From: Chitinophagaceae bacterium
GTDB taxonomy: Bacteria; Bacteroidota; Bacteroidia; Chitinophagales; Chitinophagaceae
Assembly: GCA_003167015.1 (NCBI GenBank)
Contig: PMUF01000040.1
Location: forward strand, 1-6,420
Length of the DNA stretch: 6,420 bases
Direction: 5' to 3'
Shown here: one piece after another, positions 1 to 6,420 of the stretch
Numbering within the stretch: the first letter of the stretch is position 1
Layout of the letters: each line of letters opens with the position of its first letter
Notes under the pieces: generated by a model
Databases searched by the model: none
The model's input: the letters and a program-made list of their open reading frames with translations, nothing else
Told to the model about the DNA's origin: nothing
Position numbers and translations under genes: made by a program

Positions 1-1093
1 TCTGGATGCGGTCATGGAGCGCACCCACGATAATGAATAAGCCGCCGGTGCTGATGGCGTGGGCGACCATTTGCATGACGACGCCCTGCAGGGCGATTTG
101 ATTGAAGGCGTAGATGCCGAGTAGGATAAAGCCCATATGGCTGACGCTGATATAGGCGACGAGCCGTTTCAGATCGGTTTGGGCATACGCGAGTTTCGCG
201 CCATAGAGGATGCTGATCACGCCGAGGATCATGGCTGCGGGCGCGAATTGATGCGAGGCTTGGGGGAACAGGGGCAATACGAATCGGATGAGGCCGTAAG
301 CGCCGGTTTTGAGCAACAGACCGGCCAGCAATACGCTGCCTGCGGTGGGTGCCTGGGTATGGGCATCGGGCAACCAGCTATGGAAGGGGACGGTAGAGAG
401 CTTTACCAGGAAGGCGGCGGCAAAACCGAGCATGAGGAGGAAGGCGGTAGGCTGGGACATCAAAGTTCCTTTGAGCGCTTCGTAATCAAAGGTATATACG
501 CCGGTGCTTCGGCCATGAACAAAGTATAATCCGAGGATGGAGAGAAACATCAACAGCCCGCTGGCCTGTGTGAAAAGGAAGAACTTACCGGCGGCGTAGG
601 TTCTGTTCTCGTACCCCCATATGCTGATGAGAAAGTACATGGGGATGAGCATGACTTCCCAGGAGAAGTAAAACAGAAAGAGGTCAAGGGAGACGAAGAC
701 GCCGGTGATGCCTGCCAGGATGAAGAGCAGATTAAAATGGAAGAAGCCTACCCTTGTCTTTATTTCTTTCCAGGAGACGAGGACGGACAGCACGCCTAAG
801 AAGGCGGTGAGCAGGAGCATAAGCAGGCTCAGGCCGTCTGCGGCCAGGGTGATGCGGATGCCGAAGGCTGGTATCCAGGAATGGGTATAGTGGATGATCC
901 ATTGGGCCCCCGACTCGTTGCCGGCGGCGACAGCGCCTGCCGGATGGGCGAACCATAGGTAGAGCACGATGCCCAGGAACAGGAGGGTGCCGGCAAGACT
1001 GATCATCCTGGGAAGGATATCGCTCCACCTGCTGACCAGCCAGGCCAGCAAACCGGTGCCCATTAATAACAATATGATGCAGGCAAGTATCAT
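1..1093 (-). CDS. nuoM: NADH-quinone oxidoreductase subunit M, 3' end cut by window edge
   Basis: Antiporter-like membrane subunit of complex I that moves protons across the cytoplasmic membrane, driven by NADH:quinone electron transfer. I translated it by hand from the ATG at 1093: 364 codons run without a stop to the window edge, against roughly 500 residues in the family, so the last C-terminal helices and their proton-path glutamate are out of view. Family motifs seen include FYFSWEVMLIPMYFLI with Glu146 (about residues 141-156), KLSTVPFHSWLPDAHTQAPT with Lys231 (231-250), LLLKTGAYGLIR with Lys262 (259-270), and YISVSHMGF with His319 (314-322). Glu146, Lys231 and Lys262 correspond to the pump residues known in E. 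coli NuoM. The SWLPDA region is paralogous to the same stretch of NuoL. The start overlaps the nuoL stop as ATGA, which suggests coupled translation; no Shine-Dalgarno sequence is evident. Identification is firm. Confidence 0.97.
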   Translation of the reverse strand, partial: MILACIILLLMGTGLLAWLVSRWSDILPRMISLAGTLLFLGIVLYLWFAHPAGAVAAGNESGAQWIIHYTHSWIPAFGIRITLAADGLSLLMLLLTAFLGVLSVLVSWKEIKTRVGFFHFNLLFILAGITGVFVSLDLFLFYFSWEVMLIPMYFLISIWGYENRTYAAGKFFLFTQASGLLMFLSILGLYFVHGRSTGVYTFDYEALKGTLMSQPTAFLLMLGFAAAFLVKLSTVPFHSWLPDAHTQAPTAGSVLLAGLLLKTGAYGLIRFVLPLFPQASHQFAPAAMILGVISILYGAKLAYAQTDLKRLVAYISVSHMGFILLGIYAFNQIALQGVVMQMVAHAISTGGLFIIVGALHDRIQ

Positions 1094-2970
1094 GTGTATA
1101 GGAGTATGGTTAAGGTGATGACGGCCCCGATGCCGAGCGCCATGGCGTACCAGCGTAATTTGCCGTTCTGGGTAGCGGCGAGCCCCCTGTTGAACAAACC
1201 GGCAATGGAAGCAAGGCCTGTATAGAAACGATCGATGATATCGTTCTTGTCGATCCGGGAAAGGAAGACGATGGGTTGGACAATACCCTTGTCATAGAGC
1301 TGGTCAAAATCCCAGCCCTGGAAGAAGAATCGCTGGATGGGGCTGCGAACGGGTTCGGCAGCAGGGAAGGGCTTGTTATAGTAGATCCGGTAGGCCAGCG
1401 CCAGGCCGGCAATGGACACGACGGCGGCGATCACCTGGGCGATCCATTCTGCGGCATGCCCGGATGTGGCGGTAACGGTGACGGGTAAGGTATGATGAAT
1501 GAATTGGGAGAACAGGGTGACATGCCCCATATTGTCCGGCAATTGAATAAAGCCCCCGGCAAAGGATAGGAAGGCCAGGACCACCAGCGGCAGGGTCATG
1601 GCAACTCCGGGGCGGTAGGCAGGTTCGGCCTTTGCGTTGCCGAAGAAAGTAAGGAAGACCATGCGGAAAGTATAGAGCGCGGTGATAAACGCGCCTGCTA
1701 GTCCTGTTATCCATAAGACTATCGATCCTTTATCACTGGCATAGGCCTGCCAGATGATCTCGTCTTTGCTGTAAAAGCCTGCTGTGATCAGGGGCAGGGC
1801 GGAGAGTGCGCAGGCGCCGATAAGGAAGGTCCAGAAGACTGCCGGCATCTTTTTCCATAGGCCGCCCATTTTAAACATATTGTGTTCGTTGTTCAGCACG
1901 GCAATGACGCTGCCGGCCCCGAGGAAGAGCAAAGACTTGAAGAAGGCATGGATCATGAAATGAAAAAGGGCGGCGGACCAGGCACCCACGCCCAATGCCA
2001 CGAACATATATCCTATCTGGGAAATGGTGGAATAGGCCAGGACTTTTTTGATGTCATGCTGATATAAGGCAGACATGCCGGCAACGATTAAGGTCACGGC
2101 CCCGATGATGGCAACGGTGGTCTGGACTATGGGCGCCAGTTCAAACAGCACATGGGTCCGGGCGATGAGGTAGACACCTGCGGTCACCATGGTGGCGGCA
2201 TGGATCAGCGCGGAGACGGGAGAGGGGGCGGCCATGGCATCGGGCAGCCAGGTCTGAAGCGGTACCTGGGCGGATTTGCCGATGGCGCCGCCGAGCAGGA
2301 GGAAGGCGGTGGTGATGGCGATCCCTGACCCCGGGCCCCAGGTATGGGGTGCGGCCTGCAAAATATCCTGGATGTTGAGGGTATGGTAATTCGTGAAAAG
2401 GATGAAAAGACCGATGACCATGGCGGTATCGCCCACGCGGGTAACGGTGAACGCTTTTCTGGCGGCATAGCCATTGGCTGGGTCTTTATACCAGAAACCG
2501 ATCAGCAGGTAAGAACACAGGCCTACGCCTTCCCAGCCCAGGTATAACAACAGAAAGTTATCGGCCAGCACGAGCAGGAGCATAAACCCGATGAACAGGT
2601 TCATATAGGAAAAAAAACGGGCAAAACCTTCTTCCTTCCACATGAACGGCGCGGAATAGAGATGGATCAGCGCGCCTACGAAAGTAATGACAAAGACGAA
2701 GGTCAGCGAGACGGAATCGAGGTGAAAGGCGATTCCCGGAGAGAAACCGGACACATTGATCCATTGCCAGAGCGTTTGATGGACAGGCGTTCCGGCAGGG
2801 TTTGCATGGAGAAAGTCCACCCCTATGAAGAGCATGATGATAGCGGAAATGGTGACGGACCCTACGCCGATCATAGCGGTGGCAAGGCGGGGTATATGTT
2901 TACCCGCGAGGGCCAACACCAGGGAACCGGCAAAAGGCAGCGCGACGATCAACCAAAGGAGTTCAGGCAT
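1090..2970 (-). CDS. nuoL: NADH-quinone oxidoreductase subunit L
   Basis: Distal antiporter-like proton pump of the complex I membrane arm, in the cytoplasmic membrane. It is full length at 626 residues (E. coli NuoL is 613), with many hydrophobic helices. Proton-path residues are visible: Glu147 in LGWEGVGLCSYLLIGFW, Asp181 in TRVGDTAM, Lys232 in GKSAQVPLQTWLPDAMAAPS, His257 in SALIHAATMVTAGVY, Lys345 in HAFFKSLLFL, and Lys402-Asp403 in GFYSKDEI. Several match the E. coli residues with a constant offset of three. The C-terminal 110 or so residues carry the long lateral helix that braces NuoM and NuoN, with the typical GWDFDQLYD motif (about 552-560) and a final anchoring helix after NGKLRWY. 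The ATG lies 3 bases after the nuoK stop, with only a weak GGA upstream, and the N-terminus MPELLWLIVALPF fits the family. The stop overlaps the nuoM start. A T8 run (2610-2617) lies in the coding strand but the frame is intact. Confidence 0.98.
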   Translation of the reverse strand: MPELLWLIVALPFAGSLVLALAGKHIPRLATAMIGVGSVTISAIIMLFIGVDFLHANPAGTPVHQTLWQWINVSGFSPGIAFHLDSVSLTFVFVITFVGALIHLYSAPFMWKEEGFARFFSYMNLFIGFMLLLVLADNFLLLYLGWEGVGLCSYLLIGFWYKDPANGYAARKAFTVTRVGDTAMVIGLFILFTNYHTLNIQDILQAAPHTWGPGSGIAITTAFLLLGGAIGKSAQVPLQTWLPDAMAAPSPVSALIHAATMVTAGVYLIARTHVLFELAPIVQTTVAIIGAVTLIVAGMSALYQHDIKKVLAYSTISQIGYMFVALGVGAWSAALFHFMIHAFFKSLLFLGAGSVIAVLNNEHNMFKMGGLWKKMPAVFWTFLIGACALSALPLITAGFYSKDEIIWQAYASDKGSIVLWITGLAGAFITALYTFRMVFLTFFGNAKAEPAYRPGVAMTLPLVVLAFLSFAGGFIQLPDNMGHVTLFSQFIHHTLPVTVTATSGHAAEWIAQVIAAVVSIAGLALAYRIYYNKPFPAAEPVRSPIQRFFFQGWDFDQLYDKGIVQPIVFLSRIDKNDIIDRFYTGLASIAGLFNRGLAATQNGKLRWYAMALGIGAVITLTILLYT

Positions 2971-2973
2971 GAG

Positions 2974-3279
2974 TTATCCGTTTAATTGGCTGGCGCTGTC
3001 GGCGTCAACCGTTTTGAACTTTTGATAGAGTTGTATGATCAACGCCAGTCCAACGGACACTTCGGCTGCGGCCATGGAAAGGATAAAAATGAACATGACC
3101 TGGCCGTCTGCGCTGCCCCTGGCGGCGCCTCCGACGATGAAGGCCAGCCCTGCAGCATTGAGCATGACTTCCACGGACATCAGCATAAAGATGACGTCCC
3201 GGCGGGCCAGTACGCCGGTCAGTCCGATGCAGAACAGGATCGCGGCCAACCATAGTCCGTATTCCATGGGTATAGTCAT
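2974..3279 (-). CDS. nuoK: NADH-quinone oxidoreductase subunit K
   Basis: Small three-helix membrane subunit of complex I lying between NuoJ and the antiporter-like subunits; it carries part of the central hydrophilic proton axis. The protein has 101 residues (about 100 in E. coli). Both essential membrane glutamates are present: Glu37 in MSVEVMLNAAGLAF and Glu73 in AAAEVSVGLALIIQL. The conserved arginine pair of the first cytoplasmic loop is at 26-27 (ARRDVIFM), and the DGQVMFIF motif at about 58-65 is typical. The ATG overlaps the nuoJ stop as ATGA, and it alone among the starts here has a clear AAGAGGA sequence 9 bases upstream. A start three codons later at the second Met (MEYGLW) is possible, but the first ATG has the better spacing and matches the coupling seen elsewhere in the operon. 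Confidence 0.98.
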   Translation of the reverse strand: MTIPMEYGLWLAAILFCIGLTGVLARRDVIFMLMSVEVMLNAAGLAFIVGGAARGSADGQVMFIFILSMAAAEVSVGLALIIQLYQKFKTVDADSASQLNG

Positions 3280-3809
3280 GTGGTGGGTTCCTCTTTTTTT
3301 AGATACCGGTGATAGGACAGCTTTTCTTTTCGCCCCAGGTGGTAGGCGCCGATGACGCCTGCTGCCAGCAGGAAGGCGGCGAGTTCCACTATTAAAATAT
3401 ATTTGGAGAACAGCAATGCGCCTACGGCGGCGGGCTGGATGACGGGACTGGTCATTGGATGGGATGCGGGGCGCATAAGTATATAGAGCATTTCCCCGAA
3501 AAGGATCGCGCTGATGATGCCGGGACCGATCCAGGTGGAAGGCTTCAATAGCTCATGCTCTTTCTTTACGCCGGTACTACCTGTGTTGAGCATCATGATG
3601 ACGAAGACGAATAAGACCATGATGGCGCCGGCGTAAATGATTACTTCCAGGGCTGCGATAAAGGGGGCGCCTAGCAGGAAGAAGATCACGGAGACGGCCA
3701 GGAGCGAAACGATCAGGTATAGCAGGGAATGAACGGCATTGGTGCCGGTGACCATTCTGATCGTCGCGATGATGGCGATGATGGCGGCGATATAAAAGAG
3801 GCTGTTCAT
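3276..3809 (-). CDS. nuoJ: NADH-quinone oxidoreductase subunit J
   Basis: Five-helix membrane subunit of complex I next to NuoH and NuoK, thought to link quinone reduction to proton pumping through its flexible third helix. It is 177 residues long (about 184 in E. coli). The family signature is at residues 49-75: APFIAALEVIIYAG followed by AIMVLFVFVIMMLN, with Glu55, the Tyr59 of the pi-bulge helix, and Gly61. Hydrophobic helices are visible at about 3-20, 28-46, 52-74, 92-111 and 138-157. The tail after about residue 158 is soluble and basic, ending KKEEPTT. The ATG overlaps the nuoI stop as ATGA, and the stop overlaps the nuoK ATG the same way. The codons for the final lysine pair form part of an A7 run (3294-3300), listed separately as a possible slip site. 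No Shine-Dalgarno sequence is evident at its own start. Confidence 0.97.
   Translation of the reverse strand: MNSLFYIAAIIAIIATIRMVTGTNAVHSLLYLIVSLLAVSVIFFLLGAPFIAALEVIIYAGAIMVLFVFVIMMLNTGSTGVKKEHELLKPSTWIGPGIISAILFGEMLYILMRPASHPMTSPVIQPAAVGALLFSKYILIVELAAFLLAAGVIGAYHLGRKEKLSYHRYLKKEEPTT
3289..3295 (-). promoter_or_regulatory. Shine-Dalgarno-like site for nuoK
   Basis: The minus strand reads AAGAGGA, 9 bases before the nuoK ATG, within the last codons of nuoJ. It is the only strong anti-16S-complementary sequence before any of the six start codons in the window, and it supports the chosen nuoK start. It also sits next to the A7 run. Confidence 0.6.
3294..3300 (-). other. Candidate slippery A7 run at the nuoJ/nuoK junction
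   Basis: In the nuoJ frame the coding strand reads CTA AAA AAA GAG, giving a heptamer of the form A AAA AAA that fits the X XXY YYZ pattern of -1 frameshift sites. A -1 slip here enters the nuoK frame, which has no stop between this point and the nuoK ATG (AGA GGA ACC CAC CAC ATG). The predicted result is a NuoJ-NuoK fusion. Whether it happens is unknown; the run may be chance plus part of the ribosome binding region. Confidence 0.3.
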
Positions 3810-4324
3810 GGCATGAGTTTTTTAATGTCCACGGGCTTGTCTTCGTTTGCCCCTTGTCCTTTTGCCTTGACACCGACATCGATACCGGCGACCTTGTAAA
3901 AATTATAACCCTGGACTTTTCCTTGTCCATCGATCAGCAGGTCTTCTTTTTCATAGACCAGGTTTTGCCGGTGGTATTCGCCCATCTCAAAATCGGGGAT
4001 CAACTGGATGGCATCGGTTGGACAGGCATCCTCACAAAGACCGCAAAAGATGCAGCGCGAGAAATTGATCCGGAACATCTCAGGGTAACGCCGGCCATGC
4101 TCGTCTTCGGTGGCCTGGAGTGAAATGCAGTCGACGGGGCAGACTGCGGCGCACAAGTAGCAACCTACGCAGCGCTCCTCTCCCTCGGGATCGCGGGTCA
4201 GCACGATCCTGCCCCGCCAGCGCGGCGGCAGATATGGCTTTTCCTCCGGGTACAGGACGGTTTCTCTTTTGTGGAACATATGTAAGAAGACTATCCAGAT
4301 CGAACGCAGGTTGCTGAACATCAT
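3806..4324 (-). CDS. nuoI: NADH-quinone oxidoreductase subunit I, 2x[4Fe-4S] ferredoxin-type
   Basis: Iron-sulfur subunit at the junction of the peripheral and membrane arms; its clusters N6a and N6b pass electrons from NuoG towards cluster N2 near the quinone site. It is 172 residues long with two ferredoxin motifs: Cys52-55-58-62 (CVGCYLCAAVCP) and Cys91-94-97-101 (CIFCGLCEDACP). A ninth cysteine, Cys66, is at a position also occupied in E. coli as I recall it. Segments such as RGRIVLTRDPEGEERC, RINFSRCIFCGLCE and PDFEMGEYHRQNLVYEKEDLLI are nearly those of E. coli NuoI, the main reason for calling this an E. coli-type complex I. The N-terminus is about 8 residues shorter than in E. coli. 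This start is forced: the nuoH stop at 4334-4336 is in the same frame, and the first ATG after it in that frame is at 4324. There is no clear Shine-Dalgarno sequence in the 9-base gap. Confidence 0.98.
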   Translation of the reverse strand: MMFSNLRSIWIVFLHMFHKRETVLYPEEKPYLPPRWRGRIVLTRDPEGEERCVGCYLCAAVCPVDCISLQATEDEHGRRYPEMFRINFSRCIFCGLCEDACPTDAIQLIPDFEMGEYHRQNLVYEKEDLLIDGQGKVQGYNFYKVAGIDVGVKAKGQGANEDKPVDIKKLMP

Positions 4325-4333
4325 ATCATTGAT

Positions 4334-5296
4334 TTAACGATTGTTTAAATAGAGGACGATGGCGCCCGTGACCAATATATTTAATAGCGACAAGGGTAAC
4401 AGGACTTTCCAGCCGAGCGACATGAGTTGATCGTACCGCAGCCGGGGCAGCGAGGCCCGTAGCAGAATAAAGACCAGGATAAAACCGAACATCTTGACCA
4501 GGAACCAGACGATGGGCGGCAGGAAGTGAAATCCCAGCCACCCCCCAAAGAACAGGGTGGTGATCAGCGCGGAGATCAGGGTGATGCCCAGGTATTCTCC
4601 GACGAAGAACATCCCGAACTTCATTCCGGAATACTCGGAGTGGTAACCGGCCACGAGTTCGCTTTCCGCCTCGGGGATATCGAAGGGCAGCCGGTGGGCT
4701 TCTGCGATCCCGGCGATGAAGAAGATGACGAATCCGACGAACTGGGGGATGACAAACCAGACGCGGCTTTGCGCGAGTACGATATCCCTCATATTGAATG
4801 AGCCGGTCATGATGACCACGCCCATGAGGGACAGGCCCATGAATACTTCGTAGGAAATCATCTGGGCAGAGCCCCGCATGGCGCCGAGCAGGGAATATTT
4901 GTTGTTGGACGCCCAGCCGGCGAGTACAACGCTGTAGGCGCCCAAAGAGGACATGGCCAGGAAGAACAGGATGCCGATATTCAGGTTGACGACGCCGATG
5001 GACGGGGAAAAGGGCACAATGGCAAAGCTCAGGAGGATGGTGATCATAACGATGGACGGGGCCACGACGAATACCTTTTTATCGGCGAAGCGGGGGATCC
5101 AGTCTTCTTTGAAAAAGATCTTGATCATGTCTGCCGTGACCTGCAAGACGCCGAAGGGACCGACGCGGTTGGGTCCATAACGGTCCTGCCATAGCGCCAG
5201 CATCCTTCTTTCGAGCCAGATCAGCCCGGCGGCGATCAGGACGAGGGCGAGCATGATGGCCAGCACCAATACAACATATTTCAGGTTTTCAATCAT
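4334..5296 (-). CDS. nuoH: NADH-quinone oxidoreductase subunit H
   Basis: Membrane subunit forming the floor of the quinone-binding chamber and the start of the proton path in complex I. It is 320 residues long (325 in E. coli) with about eight hydrophobic helices. Conserved elements in order are Glu29-Arg30 with QDRYGPNRVGPFGVLQ (37-52), ASNNKYSLLGAMRGSAQMISYE with Glu150 (129-150), and the acidic quinone-side loop EAHRLPFDIPEAESELVAGY with Asp206, Glu209, Glu211 and Glu213 (199-218). Then come Glu221 in HSEYSGMKFGMF, Glu234 in FVGEY, and the C-terminal PRLRYDQLMSLGWKVLLP (284-301). The charged residues match those I recall from E. coli NuoH at a constant offset of seven, so none appears missing. 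Its ATG lies 8 bases inside the end of nuoG in another frame. No Shine-Dalgarno motif is seen there, so translation probably depends on coupling to nuoG. Confidence 0.98.
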   Translation of the reverse strand: MIENLKYVVLVLAIMLALVLIAAGLIWLERRMLALWQDRYGPNRVGPFGVLQVTADMIKIFFKEDWIPRFADKKVFVVAPSIVMITILLSFAIVPFSPSIGVVNLNIGILFFLAMSSLGAYSVVLAGWASNNKYSLLGAMRGSAQMISYEVFMGLSLMGVVIMTGSFNMRDIVLAQSRVWFVIPQFVGFVIFFIAGIAEAHRLPFDIPEAESELVAGYHSEYSGMKFGMFFVGEYLGITLISALITTLFFGGWLGFHFLPPIVWFLVKMFGFILVFILLRASLPRLRYDQLMSLGWKVLLPLSLLNILVTGAIVLYLNNR

Positions 5297-6420
5297 GGAT
5301 TGCGCTGTTGAGGGTGATGCTGAATGGAAATTGCAAGCCCGCTGTTGCGGTCAGGCCTTTGGGTAACCCGGCTGTGCCGTGGGGAAGGCCCATATGTAAT
5401 TTTACTTGGAGCCGGTGTTTCTGCCCGTTAAGCAGGACTTCGACGTAGTGACCTTCGAGAATACCTGCTTTGGCGGCATCGGGATCGTTCAGTGCGATAT
5501 AGGGTTGGGGTATGCGTTCTTTGATAGCGGGGCTCTGCGCGCTTAGCGGGTCGGAGCCGAAAATATGATACAGGGGCAGGACCAGCCATTCGTTGGGTAT
5601 GGGTGTGAAGGGTGGGGGAATGGTTGGCGTTTCAGTTCCCACGGTGGTGCCGGATGGTTCAAACAATCGTTTACCGGGATTGCCGCCGTGTAACGGACCG
5701 CCTACTTCGATCTGGTATTTATTGATGGCCTGTACGGAATTCCATCCGGGTGACCAGTAGAAGGGGGTAAGGGCGGGCGGTGGCACGCCGGCAAAGCCTT
5801 CCATACTAAAAGAGAGCGCGGAATCGGCATCGTCGGGCGGCTGAGGTTCATTGACGTTGACATCGGCGTGCATGGCGGTCCTACCGCTGTAGCGGTGGGG
5901 TTCACGCGGGATCTTCTGGGTTCCTTCACGGAAACCGGAGGCTGGTGCAAGGGTGGTGATGGCGGTGAGTTCGGGAAATTCCCGGACCAGGTTTTCGAGG
6001 ATGCCGTCGAAATGTTTGGTGTCGATCGGTGATTGATGCGGCAGGAATTCCTGCAACCACTTCCAGCTGCTTCGGACGGCGTTGTCGGGTTTGTGCACCT
6101 GGTAGAAGCGCTGGGCCCTGCCTTCGTTGTTGATCAGCGTGCCGTCGGCTTCGGCGAAAGTGGCGGCAGGAAGGAGATGGGTGGCTTGCCGGGTGGTCGC
6201 ATTTTCGATATGATCGAGGACGATGATGTTTTTGTGGCGGCGGAGGAACAGATCGGTCTGGCTTTTGAACGTTCTTTCATAGAGATCGTTCTCCAGGATC
6301 ATCGCTGTCTCTTCATCGGGCTCAGCCGAATCCTCATCGTCGTCGGGCCCTACCTTTTCGTAGGCGTCTTCGAGGAACTGGTCGGAGAGCATGACGAGGC
6401 CGATGGAATTGGCTTCGGGT
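5289..6420 (-). CDS. nuoG: NADH-quinone oxidoreductase subunit G, 5' part beyond window edge
   Basis: C-terminal 376 residues of the large iron-sulfur subunit of the peripheral arm; the family is about 900 residues in E. coli-type enzymes. The frame stays open to the right edge (visible start PEANSIGLVML), so the internal Met at 6392 is not the start. The visible part is the C-terminal half of the molybdopterin-oxidoreductase-like domain. It includes MILENDLYER (fragment residues about 40-49), LPAATFAEADGTLINNEGRAQRF (83-105), REPHRYSGRTAM (172-183), FSMEGFAGV and SPGWNSVQAINKYQIEVGG, then the dinucleotide-binding-like final domain with YHIFGSDPLSAQSP and RIPQPYIALNDPDAAKAG. This domain carries no active molybdenum cofactor in complex I. 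The [2Fe-2S]/[4Fe-4S] cysteine region lies outside the window. The close match to the E. coli C-terminus supports an E. coli-type enzyme. An acidic stretch (26-37) and a proline-rich stretch (265-275) stand out. Confidence 0.96.
   Translation of the reverse strand, partial: PEANSIGLVMLSDQFLEDAYEKVGPDDDEDSAEPDEETAMILENDLYERTFKSQTDLFLRRHKNIIVLDHIENATTRQATHLLPAATFAEADGTLINNEGRAQRFYQVHKPDNAVRSSWKWLQEFLPHQSPIDTKHFDGILENLVREFPELTAITTLAPASGFREGTQKIPREPHRYSGRTAMHADVNVNEPQPPDDADSALSFSMEGFAGVPPPALTPFYWSPGWNSVQAINKYQIEVGGPLHGGNPGKRLFEPSGTTVGTETPTIPPPFTPIPNEWLVLPLYHIFGSDPLSAQSPAIKERIPQPYIALNDPDAAKAGILEGHYVEVLLNGQKHRLQVKLHMGLPHGTAGLPKGLTATAGLQFPFSITLNSAIHD

Noticed and set aside
137..529. A 130-residue open frame on the plus strand, with several similar frames elsewhere on that strand (for example 4526-4801 and 2662-2985).
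   Set aside because: They lie antisense to clearly conserved nuo genes. Their translations are low-complexity, rich in Gly, Glu and Asp, with no recognisable domain, as expected from the complement of codon-biased membrane-protein genes.
732..1028. A 98-residue minus-strand open frame within the nuoM region.
   Set aside because: It is out of frame with the conserved NuoM translation, which runs unbroken from 1093 to the window edge, and its Arg/Pro-rich product is typical of a frame shadow.
1090..1093. Possible NuoL-NuoM or NuoI-NuoJ fusions by frameshift at the other ATGA overlaps.
   Set aside because: No slippery heptamer in the right phase occurs at those junctions; the A6 run before the nuoJ start (ATT AAA AAA CTC) does not fit the X XXY YYZ pattern.
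4325..4333. An upstream extension of nuoI or a start at the ATG at 4327-4329.
   Set aside because: That ATG is out of frame with NuoI, and the nuoH stop at 4334-4336 is in the NuoI frame, so no in-frame start exists further upstream.
5289..6392. Treating the Met at 6392 as the start of a separate 367-residue protein.
   Set aside because: The frame is open to the right edge with NuoG-like residues before this Met, and the content is the C-terminal half of NuoG, so the Met is internal.
1..6420. A hidden accessory system such as a mobile element, defence gene, CRISPR array, RNA gene or terminator hairpin between the nuo genes.
   Set aside because: Gaps between genes are at most 9 bases, all reading frames belong to conserved complex I subunits, and I saw no direct repeats, inverted-repeat ends or tRNA-like segments.

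Overview
The window is one uninterrupted stretch of a respiratory complex I (NADH:quinone oxidoreductase, nuo) operon, entirely on the minus strand. In transcription order, from the right edge leftwards, it holds the 3' part of nuoG, complete nuoH, nuoI, nuoJ, nuoK and nuoL, and the first 364 codons of nuoM. Both end genes are cut by the window edges. No unrelated gene, RNA gene, mobile element, CRISPR array or terminator is visible, and no non-coding stretch exceeds about ten bases.

The genes are packed tightly. nuoG/nuoH overlap by 8 bases; nuoI/nuoJ, nuoJ/nuoK and nuoL/nuoM share ATGA start/stop overlaps; nuoH/nuoI are 9 bases apart and nuoK/nuoL 3 bases apart. This implies one polycistronic mRNA with translational coupling. 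The promoter must lie upstream of the window, beyond nuoG. Only nuoK has an obvious Shine-Dalgarno-like sequence.

Together these genes encode the C-terminal half of the large peripheral-arm subunit (NuoG), the two-cluster ferredoxin subunit at the junction (NuoI), the quinone-site membrane subunit (NuoH), the small proton-path subunits (NuoJ, NuoK) and two antiporter-like pumps (NuoL, NuoM). The key charged residues of the proton path (in H, K, L and visible M) and all eight cluster cysteines of NuoI are present, so every visible part looks functional.

The proteins resemble the Escherichia coli type of complex I, most clearly in NuoI and in the NuoG C-terminus. The organism cannot be fixed from this window. 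The moderately GC-rich sequence and scarcity of Shine-Dalgarno motifs would fit a Bacteroidota member carrying an E. coli-type nuo operon, but other phyla with this type are possible. This is a conserved housekeeping locus. The few points worth a second look are a slippery A7 run that could fuse NuoJ to NuoK, an acidic loop and a proline-rich segment in NuoG, and the phylogenetic placement of the operon.
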